From Streptomyces virginiae (GTDB lineage: Bacteria; Actinomycetota; Actinomycetes; Streptomycetales; Streptomycetaceae), in the NCBI RefSeq assembly GCF_000720455.1, contig NZ_JOAK01000001.1:596202-660201 (forward strand): a DNA stretch of 64,000 bases, given 5' to 3'. The notes under the pieces were generated by a model that worked only from the letters and a program-made list of their open reading frames with translations, was not told the DNA's origin and did not search any database. A program made the position numbers and the translations under genes. This document shows, piece after piece, positions 36,921 through 45,794 of this stretch. Every line of letters begins with the position of its first letter. Position 1 is the stretch's first letter.

Positions 36921-38261
36921 TCAGCCCTGGGGCGGCTTCAGTACCGGGAAGCTGCCCGTCGCCGTCGGCGCGTGCTCCGGCAGCCACAGCACCGCGACCG
37001 CCCCGGCCGCCGCGCCGACGGGCGTGCCGCCCGCCGTCAACGAGCGGTCCAGGACACCGGGAGCCGCCACGTTGCGGAAGGTCAACCGGGCGCCCAGCAC
37101 CCGCGCCTGGCCCTCCGCGATGGTCAGACCCAGCCCGTGCCCGACACCCGCGCGGTCCGTGGAGCCGGTACGGAACCGGCTCGGTCCCTCGCGCAGCAGC
37201 GCCTCGGGGAAACCCGGCCCGTGGTCGCGGACCCGTACGACCCGCCCCTCGACGTCGACCTGGATCGGCGGCTGTCCGTAGCGGGCGGCGTTGGCGAGCA
37301 GGTTGCCCAGGATCCGCTCCAGCCGCCGCGGGTCGGTGCTCACGACCTCGTCCGCGACGATCCGTACGGTCGCCTCCGGCATCAGCACCTTCACGCGCCG
37401 GCTCACGAACTCGCCCAGTGCCACGTCCTGGAGCTCCGCCCGCTCGGAGGCGCTGTCCAGCCGGGCCACCTCCAGCACGTCCTCGACGAGGGCGCGCAGC
37501 GCCTGCGCCCGGTCCCGGACCAGCTCCGTGGGCCGCCCCGGGGGCAGCAGTTCCGCGGCGGTGAGCAGGCCCGTCACCGGGGTCCGCAGCTCGTGCGCGA
37601 TGTCCGCGGTCACCCGCTGTTCGGCCTCCAGCCGCTGCTGGAGGGCATCGGCCATGGCGTCCACGGCCCGCGCGAGGTCGTCCGTCTCGTCGCGGACGAC
37701 ACCGCCGACCGCGTCCCGCACCCGTACGTCGGGATCGCCGTGGGCGACCCGCTGCGCGGCGGCGGCCGCCTTGCGCAGCCGGCGCGAGATCTGCCCGCCG
37801 ATGAGGACGCCGAGCGCCGATCCGCCGATGACGGCGGCGAGTCCGCCGACGACGAGGGCCTTGTCCAGGTCGGGGAGCAGGTCGGCGCTCTCCCGGAACG
37901 GCGTGTGCAGCGAGAGCACCTGCCCGTTGCCGAGCGGTACGGCGGCCCACACCTCGGGCACGCCGTGCGGCCGCTCCTGGATGTAGGTCCCGCGCCGGCC
38001 CGACTGCGCCTTCTGCCGCAGTTCCCCGGGCAGTTCGGGGTCGTTGAGCTTGGCCCCCATGGGGGGCTTGCGCCCGGCTTCGGCGTTGCGGGAAATGAAC
38101 TGCACGCGCTCCAGCTGGACTTCGCGCGCACTCCCCAGCATCGACACGCGGGCAGCGCTGTGCACCACCAGGCTCAGCGCGATCGTGACGAGGGCGCCCA
38201 CGGCGGCGATGGCGAGTGTGATCTTCCAGCGGATGCCCGTGCGGAAGGCGAACCGTCTCAT
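36921..38261 (-). CDS. cseC: Sensor histidine kinase CseC
   Basis: The ATG at 38261 (MRRFAFRTGIRWKITLAIAAVG) overlaps the cseB stop as ATGA. Two transmembrane helices (about residues 13-35 and 128-150) flank an extracellular sensor of about 90 residues. A HAMP region and the phosphoacceptor His near residue 222 (ADIAHELRTPVTGLL) follow. N box NLLANAARYG and G box DHGPGFPEALL, GHGLGLTIAEG are present. In S. coelicolor CseC senses cell-envelope stress such as vancomycin and lysozyme and phosphorylates CseB, which turns on sigE. A 618-residue reading from 38777 is rejected because it overlaps cseB. Confidence 0.94.
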   Translation of the reverse strand: MRRFAFRTGIRWKITLAIAAVGALVTIALSLVVHSAARVSMLGSAREVQLERVQFISRNAEAGRKPPMGAKLNDPELPGELRQKAQSGRRGTYIQERPHGVPEVWAAVPLGNGQVLSLHTPFRESADLLPDLDKALVVGGLAAVIGGSALGVLIGGQISRRLRKAAAAAQRVAHGDPDVRVRDAVGGVVRDETDDLARAVDAMADALQQRLEAEQRVTADIAHELRTPVTGLLTAAELLPPGRPTELVRDRAQALRALVEDVLEVARLDSASERAELQDVALGEFVSRRVKVLMPEATVRIVADEVVSTDPRRLERILGNLLANAARYGQPPIQVDVEGRVVRVRDHGPGFPEALLREGPSRFRTGSTDRAGVGHGLGLTIAEGQARVLGARLTFRNVAAPGVLDRSLTAGGTPVGAAAGAVAVLWLPEHAPTATGSFPVLKPPQG

Positions 38262-38971
38262 GCTTTGAGCTTGTATCCGAAGCCTCGGACCGTTTCGATC
38301 CGGTCCTGTCCGATCTTGGTCCGCAGGCGCTGGACGTGGACGTCCACGACGCGGGTGTCGCCGCCCCAGTCGTAGTCCCAGACCCGCTCCAGGAGCCGGT
38401 CGCGGGACAGGACGGTGCCGGGTGCGGAGGAGAACTCCAGCAGCAGCCGCATCTCGGTCGGCGTCAGGGCCACGTTGGCGCCCGATCTGCGGACCTCCAT
38501 GCCTTCGGTGTCCACTTCGAGGTCGCCGAAGGAGAGCACCCCGCGCTCGCCGTCCGGGCCGTCGTCGTGGGCGCCGCCGGCGCCGTTCTGCGGGCCGCCG
38601 GAGTGGTCGAAGCGGCGCAGCACGGCGCGGATCCGGGCGACGAGCACGGAGCCGTCGAAGGGCTTGGTGACGTAGTCGTCGGCGCCCGCCTCCAGGCCCA
38701 GCACCACGTCGATGCTGTCGGCGCGCGCCGACAGCATGATCACGGGGACGGTGGACTCGTCGCGGATGCGGCGGCACAGGCTGACGCCGTCCATGCCCGG
38801 GACCATCACGTCCAGCAGGGCGATGTCGGGCCGGCGGGCGCGGAAGGACTCCAGACCGGACAGGCCGTCGGGCATGGCCGTGACCACGAACCCGTCACGC
38901 TCCAGCGCCAGGGTCGTGGCCTCACGGATGACGTCGTCGTCCTCCACGAACAGGACATGGGTCTCGGCCAT
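38258..38971 (-). CDS. cseB: OmpR-family response regulator CseB
   Basis: The receiver domain starts THVLFVEDDDVIREATTLALERDG and carries the phosphorylated Asp in IALLDVMVPGMDG (about residue 53) and the Lys in DYVTKPFDG. After a Gly-rich linker (GGPQNGAGGAHDDG) comes a winged-helix domain (LTPTEMRLLLEFSSAPGTVLSRDRLLERVWDYDWGGDTRVVDVHVQRLRTKIG). CseB activates the sigE promoter in S. coelicolor. It sits between cseA and cseC in the same order as there. Confidence 0.95.
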   Translation of the reverse strand: MAETHVLFVEDDDVIREATTLALERDGFVVTAMPDGLSGLESFRARRPDIALLDVMVPGMDGVSLCRRIRDESTVPVIMLSARADSIDVVLGLEAGADDYVTKPFDGSVLVARIRAVLRRFDHSGGPQNGAGGAHDDGPDGERGVLSFGDLEVDTEGMEVRRSGANVALTPTEMRLLLEFSSAPGTVLSRDRLLERVWDYDWGGDTRVVDVHVQRLRTKIGQDRIETVRGFGYKLKA

Positions 38972-39004
38972 GCGCAGCCTCGCCTCGTTCTTCTTGCTCA
39001 GTGC

Positions 39005-39724
39005 TCAGTTCTTCTGACTCGTGGCCGGGGCCGGCTGGACGCCGCCGTCGACCACGTTGCTGTACTCCGAGTGCACCCGGTCCTGCTCGGTGAACTTCTC
39101 CCCGTCCCAGCGGTACGTGATCACGTCCTCGCCCGACGGATAGGCGAGCGCGTCGCTCTTTCCGTAGACCTGCTTCGTGACCACCAGGTCGCCCCGGTCG
39201 ATCTCCGCGTAGACGGGTGGCTGTTCGTCCGCGAACACATTCTCGTACCTGGCGCCGTCCGCCCGGTACACGTAGGTGCCGCGGCCCAGCGCATCGGCGC
39301 AGGACAGGACGTTCACGACGATGTCGGCCACCGGGCCGCCGGTGACCTTCCCGTAGCTCACGTCCACCGGGTACTCCTTGCCCGTACAGGGCTTGAGGTC
39401 CCGCTTGACGTCGGCGCCGACCTTGGGGTCCGCCATGAGCAGTCTGACCGGGTCGACCTTCTTCAGGGGCGTGCCGGACGGGGAGGGCGACGCCGAGGAG
39501 CCGTCGGCCGGGGACGAGCCGGGCGGTGCGGTCCGGGCGACGGTGTCGGTACGGGCGGGACCGCCGTCACGCAGGCCGGTCCCGCCGGTCGCGCAACCGA
39601 CCGCGAACACGGCAGTGCCGACGAGGACGATCGCCCCCGCCGACACCAGCACCAGATTGCCCCGTCCCCTGAATGCGGGGGGAGAGCTCCTGCCGTTCAG
39701 ATCTTGGCCGTTCAGGCCGCGCAC
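39005..39724 (-). CDS. cseA: Lipoprotein CseA, negative modulator of the SigE system
   Basis: The N terminus has a lipoprotein signal (LVLVSAGAIVLVGTAVFAVGCATGG) with the lipidated Cys in AVGC, so the protein is tethered outside the membrane. The rest has no catalytic motif; DPVRLLMADPKVGADVKRDLKPC and YEFSNVV-like segments match CseA. In S. coelicolor, loss of CseA raises sigE expression. The GTG start at 39724 lies 13 bases inside the 3' end of sigE, so translation is coupled. Confidence 0.88.
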   Translation of the reverse strand: MRGLNGQDLNGRSSPPAFRGRGNLVLVSAGAIVLVGTAVFAVGCATGGTGLRDGGPARTDTVARTAPPGSSPADGSSASPSPSGTPLKKVDPVRLLMADPKVGADVKRDLKPCTGKEYPVDVSYGKVTGGPVADIVVNVLSCADALGRGTYVYRADGARYENVFADEQPPVYAEIDRGDLVVTKQVYGKSDALAYPSGEDVITYRWDGEKFTEQDRVHSEYSNVVDGGVQPAPATSQKN

Positions 39725-40278
39725 CGCTCACGCCCCTCGTACCGCATGGTGTGGTCACCGCGCTCCAGCGCACGCATGTCCAGGTCCCGGCTCTCCAGCT
39801 CCTGCCGGAGGCGGGCCAGGGCGCGGTGCAGAGTGCTCTTCACGGTTCCCGCCGACATCCCGAGCGCCGCGGCCGTCTCCTCGGTGCTCATCTGCTCCCA
39901 GTGTCGCAGGACGACCACACTGCGCTGCTTGGGCGCGAGCACCTTGAGGATGTCCATCAGCAGGGCGCGGTCGGCGCGCTGGTCGGAGCCGTCCTCGACG
40001 GACGCGTCGGGCAGCTGCTCGGTGGGGACCTCTTCGAGCTTGCGGGCGCGCCACCACTCGGTACGGGTGTTGATCATGACTCGGCGCAGGTAGGCGTCGG
40101 CCAGGGACTTGTCGGCGATGCCGTCCCAGCGGCCGTACGTGCGCACGAGGGCCGTCTGGAGGAGGTCCTGGGCGTCGGTGGGGTCCGGGACCAGGCGTCG
40201 GGCACTGCGCAGGAGGGCGTCCTGCCGGGTGCGCACGTACTCCTCGAACCCGAGTACCTCGCCATGCGCCTGCACCAT
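39712..40278 (-). CDS. sigE: ECF sigma factor SigE
   Basis: The 188-residue protein matches S. coelicolor SigE almost throughout from memory (MVQAHGEVLGFEEYVRTRQ). Region 2 is LLRSARRLVPDPTDAQDLLQTALVRTYGRWDGI and region 4 is LAPKQRSVVVLRHWEQMSTEETAAALGMSAGTVKSTLHRALARLR. SigE directs genes for cell-envelope repair. Unusually for an ECF factor it is controlled through the CseBC two-component system acting on its own promoter, not by a dedicated anti-sigma factor. The ATG has GGAGG upstream. The promoter must lie within about 40290-40440. Confidence 0.97.
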   Translation of the reverse strand: MVQAHGEVLGFEEYVRTRQDALLRSARRLVPDPTDAQDLLQTALVRTYGRWDGIADKSLADAYLRRVMINTRTEWWRARKLEEVPTEQLPDASVEDGSDQRADRALLMDILKVLAPKQRSVVVLRHWEQMSTEETAAALGMSAGTVKSTLHRALARLRQELESRDLDMRALERGDHTMRYEGRERCAA

Positions 40279-40530
40279 TTCAGACCGCCTCCGTTCCCGT
40301 CCGACCGTTCCACCGCTGTCTTACGGGGACGACGCTACGGAGGGGTTGTCACGGGCCTGTGCGAGCCAGCCTTCGGTGGGAGCACGGACACCCATAGGTT
40401 GTGTAACAGCGCCCGTGAGCTGGGGTTTAGCGGCAATAAGCGGAATCCCTGACTCAGCTTCAGGCGCGGCTACGGGCGGTGGCCGACCGGTGCACGGTCC
40501 GTTCCCGAACCGCGCCCGGTCCACCGCCGG

Positions 40531-41496
40531 TCACGCTCCCGGCCGGGTCTGCGGCAGCCGGTAGAGGCCGCCGTCGAGGGGCTCCACCAGCCCGTCCGAG
40601 ACCAGCCCGTCCAGCGCGCGCGCCCGCTGCACCGGCTCGTTCCACACCGTGTCCAGCACGGCCTGCGGAACGGGCCCCACCGCCTCGCGCAGGACGGCCA
40701 GGAGCTTGCCGCGCACCTGTCGGTCGGTCCCCGCGTACGTCTGCCCGCGCCGCGGCGGCCCGTCGTGCGCCGGCTTCCCGGCCAGCCGCCACGCGCACAG
40801 CCCGGCCACCGGGCAGCGGACGCAGTCCGGGCTCTTCGCGGTGCACACGAGCGCGCCGAGCTCCATCGAGGCCGCCGCCCAGCGGGCCGCGGTGGCCTCG
40901 TCCCCGGGCAGCAACTCGCGGGCCAGCCGACGCTCGGCGGCCGTGGTCGCGTTCGGCGGGTACTCGACACCGGTGGCGGCGCGCGCGAACACCCGCCGGA
41001 CGTTGGTGTCGAGGACGGCGTGCCGCTGCCCGTACGCGAACGAGGCCACCGCCGCGGCGGTGTACTCGCCCACCCCGGGCAGCGCGAGGAGCTGCGCGTG
41101 CTCCCGCGGTACGTCGCCCCCGTGCCGCTCCGTTATCGCCGCGGCCGCACCGTGCAGCCGCAGGGCCCGGCGCGGGTAGCCGAGCCGCCCCCAGGCCCGT
41201 ACGGCCTCACCGGGGGCCTCGGCGGCCAGGTCGGCGGGGCGGGGCCAGCGGGCGAGCCACTGCTCGTAGACCGGCAGCACCCGGCTGACCGGGGTCTGCT
41301 GGAGCATGAACTCGCTGACCATGACGCCCCAGGGGCCGGCCTCGGGGCGGCGCCAGGGCAGGTCGCGGGCGTGCTGCTCGAACCACGCGATGACGGGGGA
41401 GTGCAGCGCGTGGGAGGGACCGGCGGACGCGTCGAGGGGCAGGCCGGGGGAGACCTCGGGGGACACGTCGGGGGAGGAGGAAGGGGATGCAGTCAT
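40531..41496 (-). CDS. mutY: A/G-specific adenine glycosylase
   Basis: MutY removes adenine mispaired with 8-oxoguanine. The helix-hairpin-helix core is LLALPGVGEYTAAAVASFAYG, followed by the catalytic Asp in VLDTNVRRV. MLQQTPVSRVLPVYEQWL is conserved. A [4Fe-4S] cluster is predicted from CTAKSPDCVRCPVAGLC, the C-x6-C-x2-C-x5-C spacing. I use the ATG at 41496 because it overlaps the stop of the upstream small frame as ATGA; an ATG at 41508 is in frame too. The first 25 residues are a Ser/Pro repeat. Confidence 0.94.
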   Translation of the reverse strand: MTASPSSSPDVSPEVSPGLPLDASAGPSHALHSPVIAWFEQHARDLPWRRPEAGPWGVMVSEFMLQQTPVSRVLPVYEQWLARWPRPADLAAEAPGEAVRAWGRLGYPRRALRLHGAAAAITERHGGDVPREHAQLLALPGVGEYTAAAVASFAYGQRHAVLDTNVRRVFARAATGVEYPPNATTAAERRLARELLPGDEATAARWAAASMELGALVCTAKSPDCVRCPVAGLCAWRLAGKPAHDGPPRRGQTYAGTDRQVRGKLLAVLREAVGPVPQAVLDTVWNEPVQRARALDGLVSDGLVEPLDGGLYRLPQTRPGA

Positions 41497-41689
41497 GGCA
41501 TACGGCATCCTGGCACGTTTCGGACCCCGGAGCCGGACTTGCCGGCCGGGCCGGCGAGCGCGAGGACGAGGAGGGCGGCGAACGAACCGCCCAGCAGCAG
41601 GCCCAGCAGATCTTGAACGCCCGCTGCACCCACACGGGTGCGGCGTGGGCGAATCCGGTGACGACGCGGTAGGGGCCGGAGGTGTCCAT
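41493..41689 (-). pseudogene. Small membrane protein gene with an apparent -1 frameshift, coupled to mutY
   Basis: From an ATG at 41689 (eight bases after TACGTT) the first frame encodes MDTSGPYRVVTGFAHAAPVWVQRAF with very GC-rich third positions. Near 41613-41618 coding character switches to the frame one base back, which reads QDLLGLLLGGSFAALLVLALAG, a convincing transmembrane helix. That frame ends in a TGA overlapping mutY's ATG (ATGA). Neither frame alone gives a sensible protein. The whole would be about 65 residues. It may be a genuine frameshift mutation, a sequence error or programmed slippage. An ATG at 41725 is an alternative start. Confidence 0.55.
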
Positions 41690-41849
41690 GGTCACCGAAC
41701 GTACATAAACCGGATTAATCTCCATGTCAGCCCTTTGGCCGGTTCTCACCGCTTCCGCTTGGGCTCGCAGGATGATCATCGGCAAATCGAGTCCGATGCG
41801 CGGCATGTGGGGCACTGATCGGGCCGCGAACTCTCGTAAGGTTCCCTCC

Positions 41850-42659
41850 GTGGGATCTCTGCGCAATCCGGTCGGGCCGCTCCCCTCCTCCATCTACTGG
41901 CGACGGAGGGCTGTGCTGGCGTCCGTCGTCGCGCTCCTCGCGCTCCTCGCCGTATGGACCGTCACTTCCGGTGGGGGGAAGACGAGTACGAACGGAAAGG
42001 GCGAGGGCCGCCCCGACCCCGTCACCTCGATCACCCCGGGCCCGGCCGGTACGGGCCCCGCCATCAGCGCGGCCCCCGGCGGGCGCCCCGAGTCCGGCGG
42101 CGGCGGGACCACCGGCTCCGAGGGCGGCTCCGGCGGCGGCGCGGGCAAGAACGGCGAACCGGGCACCGGCACCGGCGCCGGCGGGAGTTCGGGCTCCGCC
42201 GCTGGCGGCGGCGGCGCGGGCGGCCCGGCGGCGGTCCCCGCGGACTCCCCGCTCCCCACGTGCGCGACGAGCGCGCTGCAGTGGGAGGTCAAGAGCGCGA
42301 AGAACGAGTACGAGGCGAACGAGAAGCCCCGCCTCGAACTGGTCGCCCGCAACATCTCCGGAACCACCTGCAAGGTCGATCTCGGCCCGAAGCAGGCCGT
42401 CCTGACCATCCTTCAGGCGAGCAGCAACAAGGCGGTGTGGTCCTCGGCGGACTGCCCGACGGGCCCGGGCAACGCCTTCTTCCGCCTCCCGGCACAGGGC
42501 GAGACGAAGCACGCGCTGGACTGGGACCGCAGGTTCAGCGCGGCCGACCAGTGCCAGTCGCCTCCGGCGGGGTCGGCCGCCGCGGACACCTACGTCGTCG
42601 AGGTCAAGTCACCCGGCATGCCGGTCGCCCGCACCTCGTTCGTCCTCAAGCAGGACTGA
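41850..42659 (+). CDS. Membrane-anchored extracytoplasmic protein with Gly-rich linker
   Basis: I choose the GTG at 41850 (VGSLRNPVGPLPSSIYWRRRAVLA), seven bases after TAAGGT, a leaderless arrangement. One transmembrane helix (residues about 21-40) is followed by roughly 90 residues of Gly/Ser/Pro linker and a compact C-terminal domain (LPTCATSALQWEVKSAKNEYEANEKPRLELVARNISGTTCKVDLG). The domain has four cysteines and looks like an Ig-like or DUF4232-like beta sandwich. Function unknown. It is convergent with disA. Confidence 0.78.
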   Translation: MGSLRNPVGPLPSSIYWRRRAVLASVVALLALLAVWTVTSGGGKTSTNGKGEGRPDPVTSITPGPAGTGPAISAAPGGRPESGGGGTTGSEGGSGGGAGKNGEPGTGTGAGGSSGSAAGGGGAGGPAAVPADSPLPTCATSALQWEVKSAKNEYEANEKPRLELVARNISGTTCKVDLGPKQAVLTILQASSNKAVWSSADCPTGPGNAFFRLPAQGETKHALDWDRRFSAADQCQSPPAGSAAADTYVVEVKSPGMPVARTSFVLKQD

Positions 42660-42773
42660 CCCGCCCCAGCCCGGTCGGCGTCAGAGGCGCGGCGTCCGGG
42701 GCGGAGCCCCAGGAGCCGCGCGCATGCCGAACGGGCAGGGCAGGCGCACGAGTCGGCCGAGCGGAGCCGCAGG

Positions 42774-43898
42774 CTAGACGTACCGCTCCAGGATCGACGA
42801 CTCCGCCAGCCGCGACAGCCCCTCGCGCACGCTCCGCGCACGCGCCTCGCCCACGCCGTCCACCGTCTGCAGGTCGTCGACGCTCGCGGCGAGCAGCTTC
42901 TGCAGGCCGCCGAAGTGCTCCACCAGCCGCTCGATGATCGCGCCCGGCAGCCTCGGTACCTTCGCCAGCAGCCGGTAGCCGCGGGGCGACACCGCAGAGT
43001 CCAGCGTCTCGGGCGAGCCGGTGTAGCCCAGCGCCCGCGCCACGATGGGCAGTTCCAGCAGCTCCGGGTGGGTCAGCGCGTCCAGCTCCGCCAGCGCCTC
43101 GTCCACCGTGCGGGAACGCTTCGCCGTCGGCTCGGGCACGTAGTCCCGGATGACCAGCTCCCGCTCCTGCTCGATCCCCACCGTCAGCTCGTCCAGCTGG
43201 AGGGACAGCAGTCGCCCGTCCGTGCCCAGTTCGACCACGTACTCGGCGATCTCGGTCGCGATCCGGCGGACCATTTCCAGCCGCTGCGCGACCGCCGTCA
43301 CGTCGCGCACCGTGACCAGGTCCTCGATCTCCAGCGCCGACAGCGTGCCGGCGACCTCGTCGAGGCGAAGCTTGTACCGCTCCAGCGTCGCCAGCGCCTG
43401 GTTCGCACGCGACAGGATCGCCCCGGACTCCTCCAGGACCCGCCGCTCCCCGTCCACGTACAGGGCGATCAGCCGCATCGACTGCGACACCGACACCACC
43501 GGGAAGCCGCACTGCTTGGAGACCCGGTCGGCCGTGCGGTGGCGCGTGCCCGTCTCCTCCGTGGGGATGGACGCGTCCGGCACCAGCTGCACGCCGGCCC
43601 GCAGGATCTTGGTGAGGTCCTTGTCGAGGATGAGCGCGCCGTCGAGCTTGCACAGCTCGCGCAGTCGGGTCGCGGTGAACTCCACGTCCAGGACGAAGCC
43701 GCCCGTGCACATCGCCTCGACGGCCTTGTCCATGCCGAGGACGATGAGGCCGCCGGTGTTGCCCCTGACGATCCGCTCAAGGCCGTCGCGCAATGGCTGA
43801 CCAGGTGCGACCGCGCTCAGCGAGGCGCGCATCAGCGCGTCGTGCTTGGAGCTCGCGCCGGACTTCCCGGGTGCTGATGCCCCGTCCTTGGCTGCCAC
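42774..43898 (-). CDS. disA: DNA integrity scanning diadenylate cyclase
   Basis: DisA makes cyclic di-AMP from two ATP while scanning DNA for branched structures. The DAC domain shows DGALI (residues 86-90) and TRHR (118-121), both needed for catalysis. A helical spine and the C-terminal helix-hairpin-helix ([37 protein letters not shown]) follow. I chose the GTG at 43898 ([11 protein letters not shown]) with CGGAGGAG upstream, giving 374 residues; the frame to 43976 would add an unlikely leader. It follows radA on the same strand, as in most actinobacteria; RadA and DisA are functionally linked. Confidence 0.96.
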   Translation of the reverse strand: MAAKDGASAPGKSGASSKHDALMRASLSAVAPGQPLRDGLERIVRGNTGGLIVLGMDKAVEAMCTGGFVLDVEFTATRLRELCKLDGALILDKDLTKILRAGVQLVPDASIPTEETGTRHRTADRVSKQCGFPVVSVSQSMRLIALYVDGERRVLEESGAILSRANQALATLERYKLRLDEVAGTLSALEIEDLVTVRDVTAVAQRLEMVRRIATEIAEYVVELGTDGRLLSLQLDELTVGIEQERELVIRDYVPEPTAKRSRTVDEALAELDALTHPELLELPIVARALGYTGSPETLDSAVSPRGYRLLAKVPRLPGAIIERLVEHFGGLQKLLAASVDDLQTVDGVGEARARSVREGLSRLAESSILERYV

Positions 43899-44143
43899 TG
43901 CACTCCTCCGGTCGCGGGTTGCGCCGCCCAGCGCGGGGGCACGAGGACGTGCGTACGGCCGGGCGGACCAGCACAAAGTCTACCGGCGCGCGCTGCGGCC
44001 CCGCCGTGGCTTGGCCAGGTACGGCCCGGCGGGGGCCCGTACAGACCCCCTGACCAGCGCGGCGACCGGCCGGTCGGCCGGTTCGATCATGGCGGTCCGC
44101 TCGGTTCGATCATGGTCGGCGGCGAGCGCGCCCGGAGCCGGAC

Positions 44144-45562
44144 CTACTCCGCGGCCGCCGCCCGCTCCTTGGCCGGCGTACGGGAGCGCCCGCGCGGCAG
44201 CACCCGCAGTGCGTCGCCCATGTCGGCGACCTCGGTGACCTTCATCCCCGGCGGCACCTTGCCCGGGTCCGCCGGCACCAGCGCGTGCGTGAAGCCCAGC
44301 CGGTGGGCCTCCGCCAGCCGCCGCTGCACGCCCGTCACCCGCCGCACCTCGCCGGCCAGGCCGACCTCGCCGATGGCCACCAGGTTCTTCGGGAGCGGGA
44401 CGTCACTGGCGGCGGAGGCCAGCGCGAGCGCGATCGCCAGGTCCGCGGCGGGCTCGGTGAGCTTCACCCCGCCCACGGTGGCGCTGTAGATGTCGCGCTT
44501 GCCGAGGGCCGTGATCCGGCCGCGCTGCTCCAGCACCGCCAGCATCATCGAGACGCGCGAGGTCTCCAGGCCCGAGGTGGTCCGCCGGGGGGAGGGGATC
44601 TGCGAGTCCACGGTCAGCGCCTGCACCTCGGCGACCAGCGGCCGCTTCCCCTCCAGGGTCACGGTCAGGCAGGTCCCCGGAACGGCCTCGGCGCGCCGGG
44701 TCAGGAACAGCCCGCTCGGGTCGGCGAGCCCGGTGATCCCCTCGTCGTGCAGCTCGAAGCAGCCGACCTCGTCCGTCGCTCCGTACCGGTTCTTCACACC
44801 GCGCACGAGCCGCAGCCGCGCGTGCCGGTCGCCCTCGAAGCTCAGCACCACGTCGACGAGGTGCTCCAGCAGGCGGGGGCCGGCGATGGCGCCGTCCTTG
44901 GTGACGTGGCCGACGAGGAGGGTGGCCATGCCGCGCTCCTTGGAGGCCCTGATCAGCGCGCCCGCCACCTCGCGCACCTGGGCCATGCCGCCGGGCGCGC
45001 CGTCGATCTCGGGCGAGGCGACGGTCTGTACGGAGTCCAGGATGAGGAGGGACGGCTTCACGGCGTCGAGGTGCCCGAGCACCGCCGACAGGTCGGTCTC
45101 GGCGGCGAGGTACAGGTGGTCGCTCAGCGCCTTGATGCGGTCGGCCCGCAGCCGCACCTGGCTCGCCGATTCCTCACCCGTGACGTACAGCGTGCGGTGC
45201 GCGTCACTGGAGGCCTTCGCCGCGACGTCCAGCAGCAGCGTCGACTTGCCCACGCCGGGCTCGCCGGCCAGCAGCACGACGGCGCCGGGCACGAGCCCGC
45301 CGCCGAGGACGCGGTCCAGCTCGTCCACACCGGTGCTGCGCGCCGTCGCCGTCCGCCCGTCGACCTGGGCGATCGGCAGCGCGGCGGTCGAGACCCGGCC
45401 GGCCGCGGTGGTCCGTACGGCGGGCGCCCCCATCTCCTCGACGGTGCCCCAGGCCTGGCACTCGGGACACCGGCCGAGCCACTTGGCCGTCGTCCAGCCG
45501 CATTCGGTGCAGCGGTAGGACGGACGGTCCTTGGCGGATGAACGAGCAGTGCGGGCAGCCAT
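44144..45562 (-). CDS. radA: DNA repair protein RadA
   Basis: RadA helps process recombination intermediates by branch migration. The N-terminal zinc ribbon is YRCTECGWTTAKWLGRCPECQAWG. The RecA-like core has Walker A LLAGEPGVGKSTLLLD and the RadA-specific KNRYGATDEVGCFE (KNRFG motif). The C terminus is a Lon-protease-like domain with AVLEQRGRITALGKRDIYSATVGGVKLTEPAADLAIALALAS; it is normally inactive as a protease. Start ATG 45562 (MAARTARSSAKDRPS). disA lies downstream on the same strand after about 245 bases. Confidence 0.95.
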   Translation of the reverse strand: MAARTARSSAKDRPSYRCTECGWTTAKWLGRCPECQAWGTVEEMGAPAVRTTAAGRVSTAALPIAQVDGRTATARSTGVDELDRVLGGGLVPGAVVLLAGEPGVGKSTLLLDVAAKASSDAHRTLYVTGEESASQVRLRADRIKALSDHLYLAAETDLSAVLGHLDAVKPSLLILDSVQTVASPEIDGAPGGMAQVREVAGALIRASKERGMATLLVGHVTKDGAIAGPRLLEHLVDVVLSFEGDRHARLRLVRGVKNRYGATDEVGCFELHDEGITGLADPSGLFLTRRAEAVPGTCLTVTLEGKRPLVAEVQALTVDSQIPSPRRTTSGLETSRVSMMLAVLEQRGRITALGKRDIYSATVGGVKLTEPAADLAIALALASAASDVPLPKNLVAIGEVGLAGEVRRVTGVQRRLAEAHRLGFTHALVPADPGKVPPGMKVTEVADMGDALRVLPRGRSRTPAKERAAAAE

Positions 45563-45794
45563 GCCGCTCACGGTAGCCGCCCCCACCGACAGCCCGGGCC
45601 GCGGTACGGGCCGAGGTAGGGCCGAGGTACGGGTCGCGGCACCGGCTCGGGGCGCCGGCCGGACCCGGCCGACCCACCGCCGCGGCCGCCCACGTCAGGC
45701 CCCCCGTCAGCGCGTCAACGATCTGTTCACCCATAAGGGCTAAAACTGGGGAAGGCTTCCAGGGCGCCCCCGGCGCGCCGCCTACGGTCGCCAG

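Noticed and set aside
36921..38777. Longer CseC reading starting inside cseB
   Set aside because: The first 170 residues are low-complexity Arg-rich and overlap CseB. The ATG at 38261 gives the standard CseC start with an ATGA overlap.
41207..41893. Single 228-codon minus-strand frame covering the small ORF and part of mutY
   Set aside because: Beyond about 41615 it is out of frame with both the transmembrane frame and MutY, and it becomes Arg/Pro-rich.
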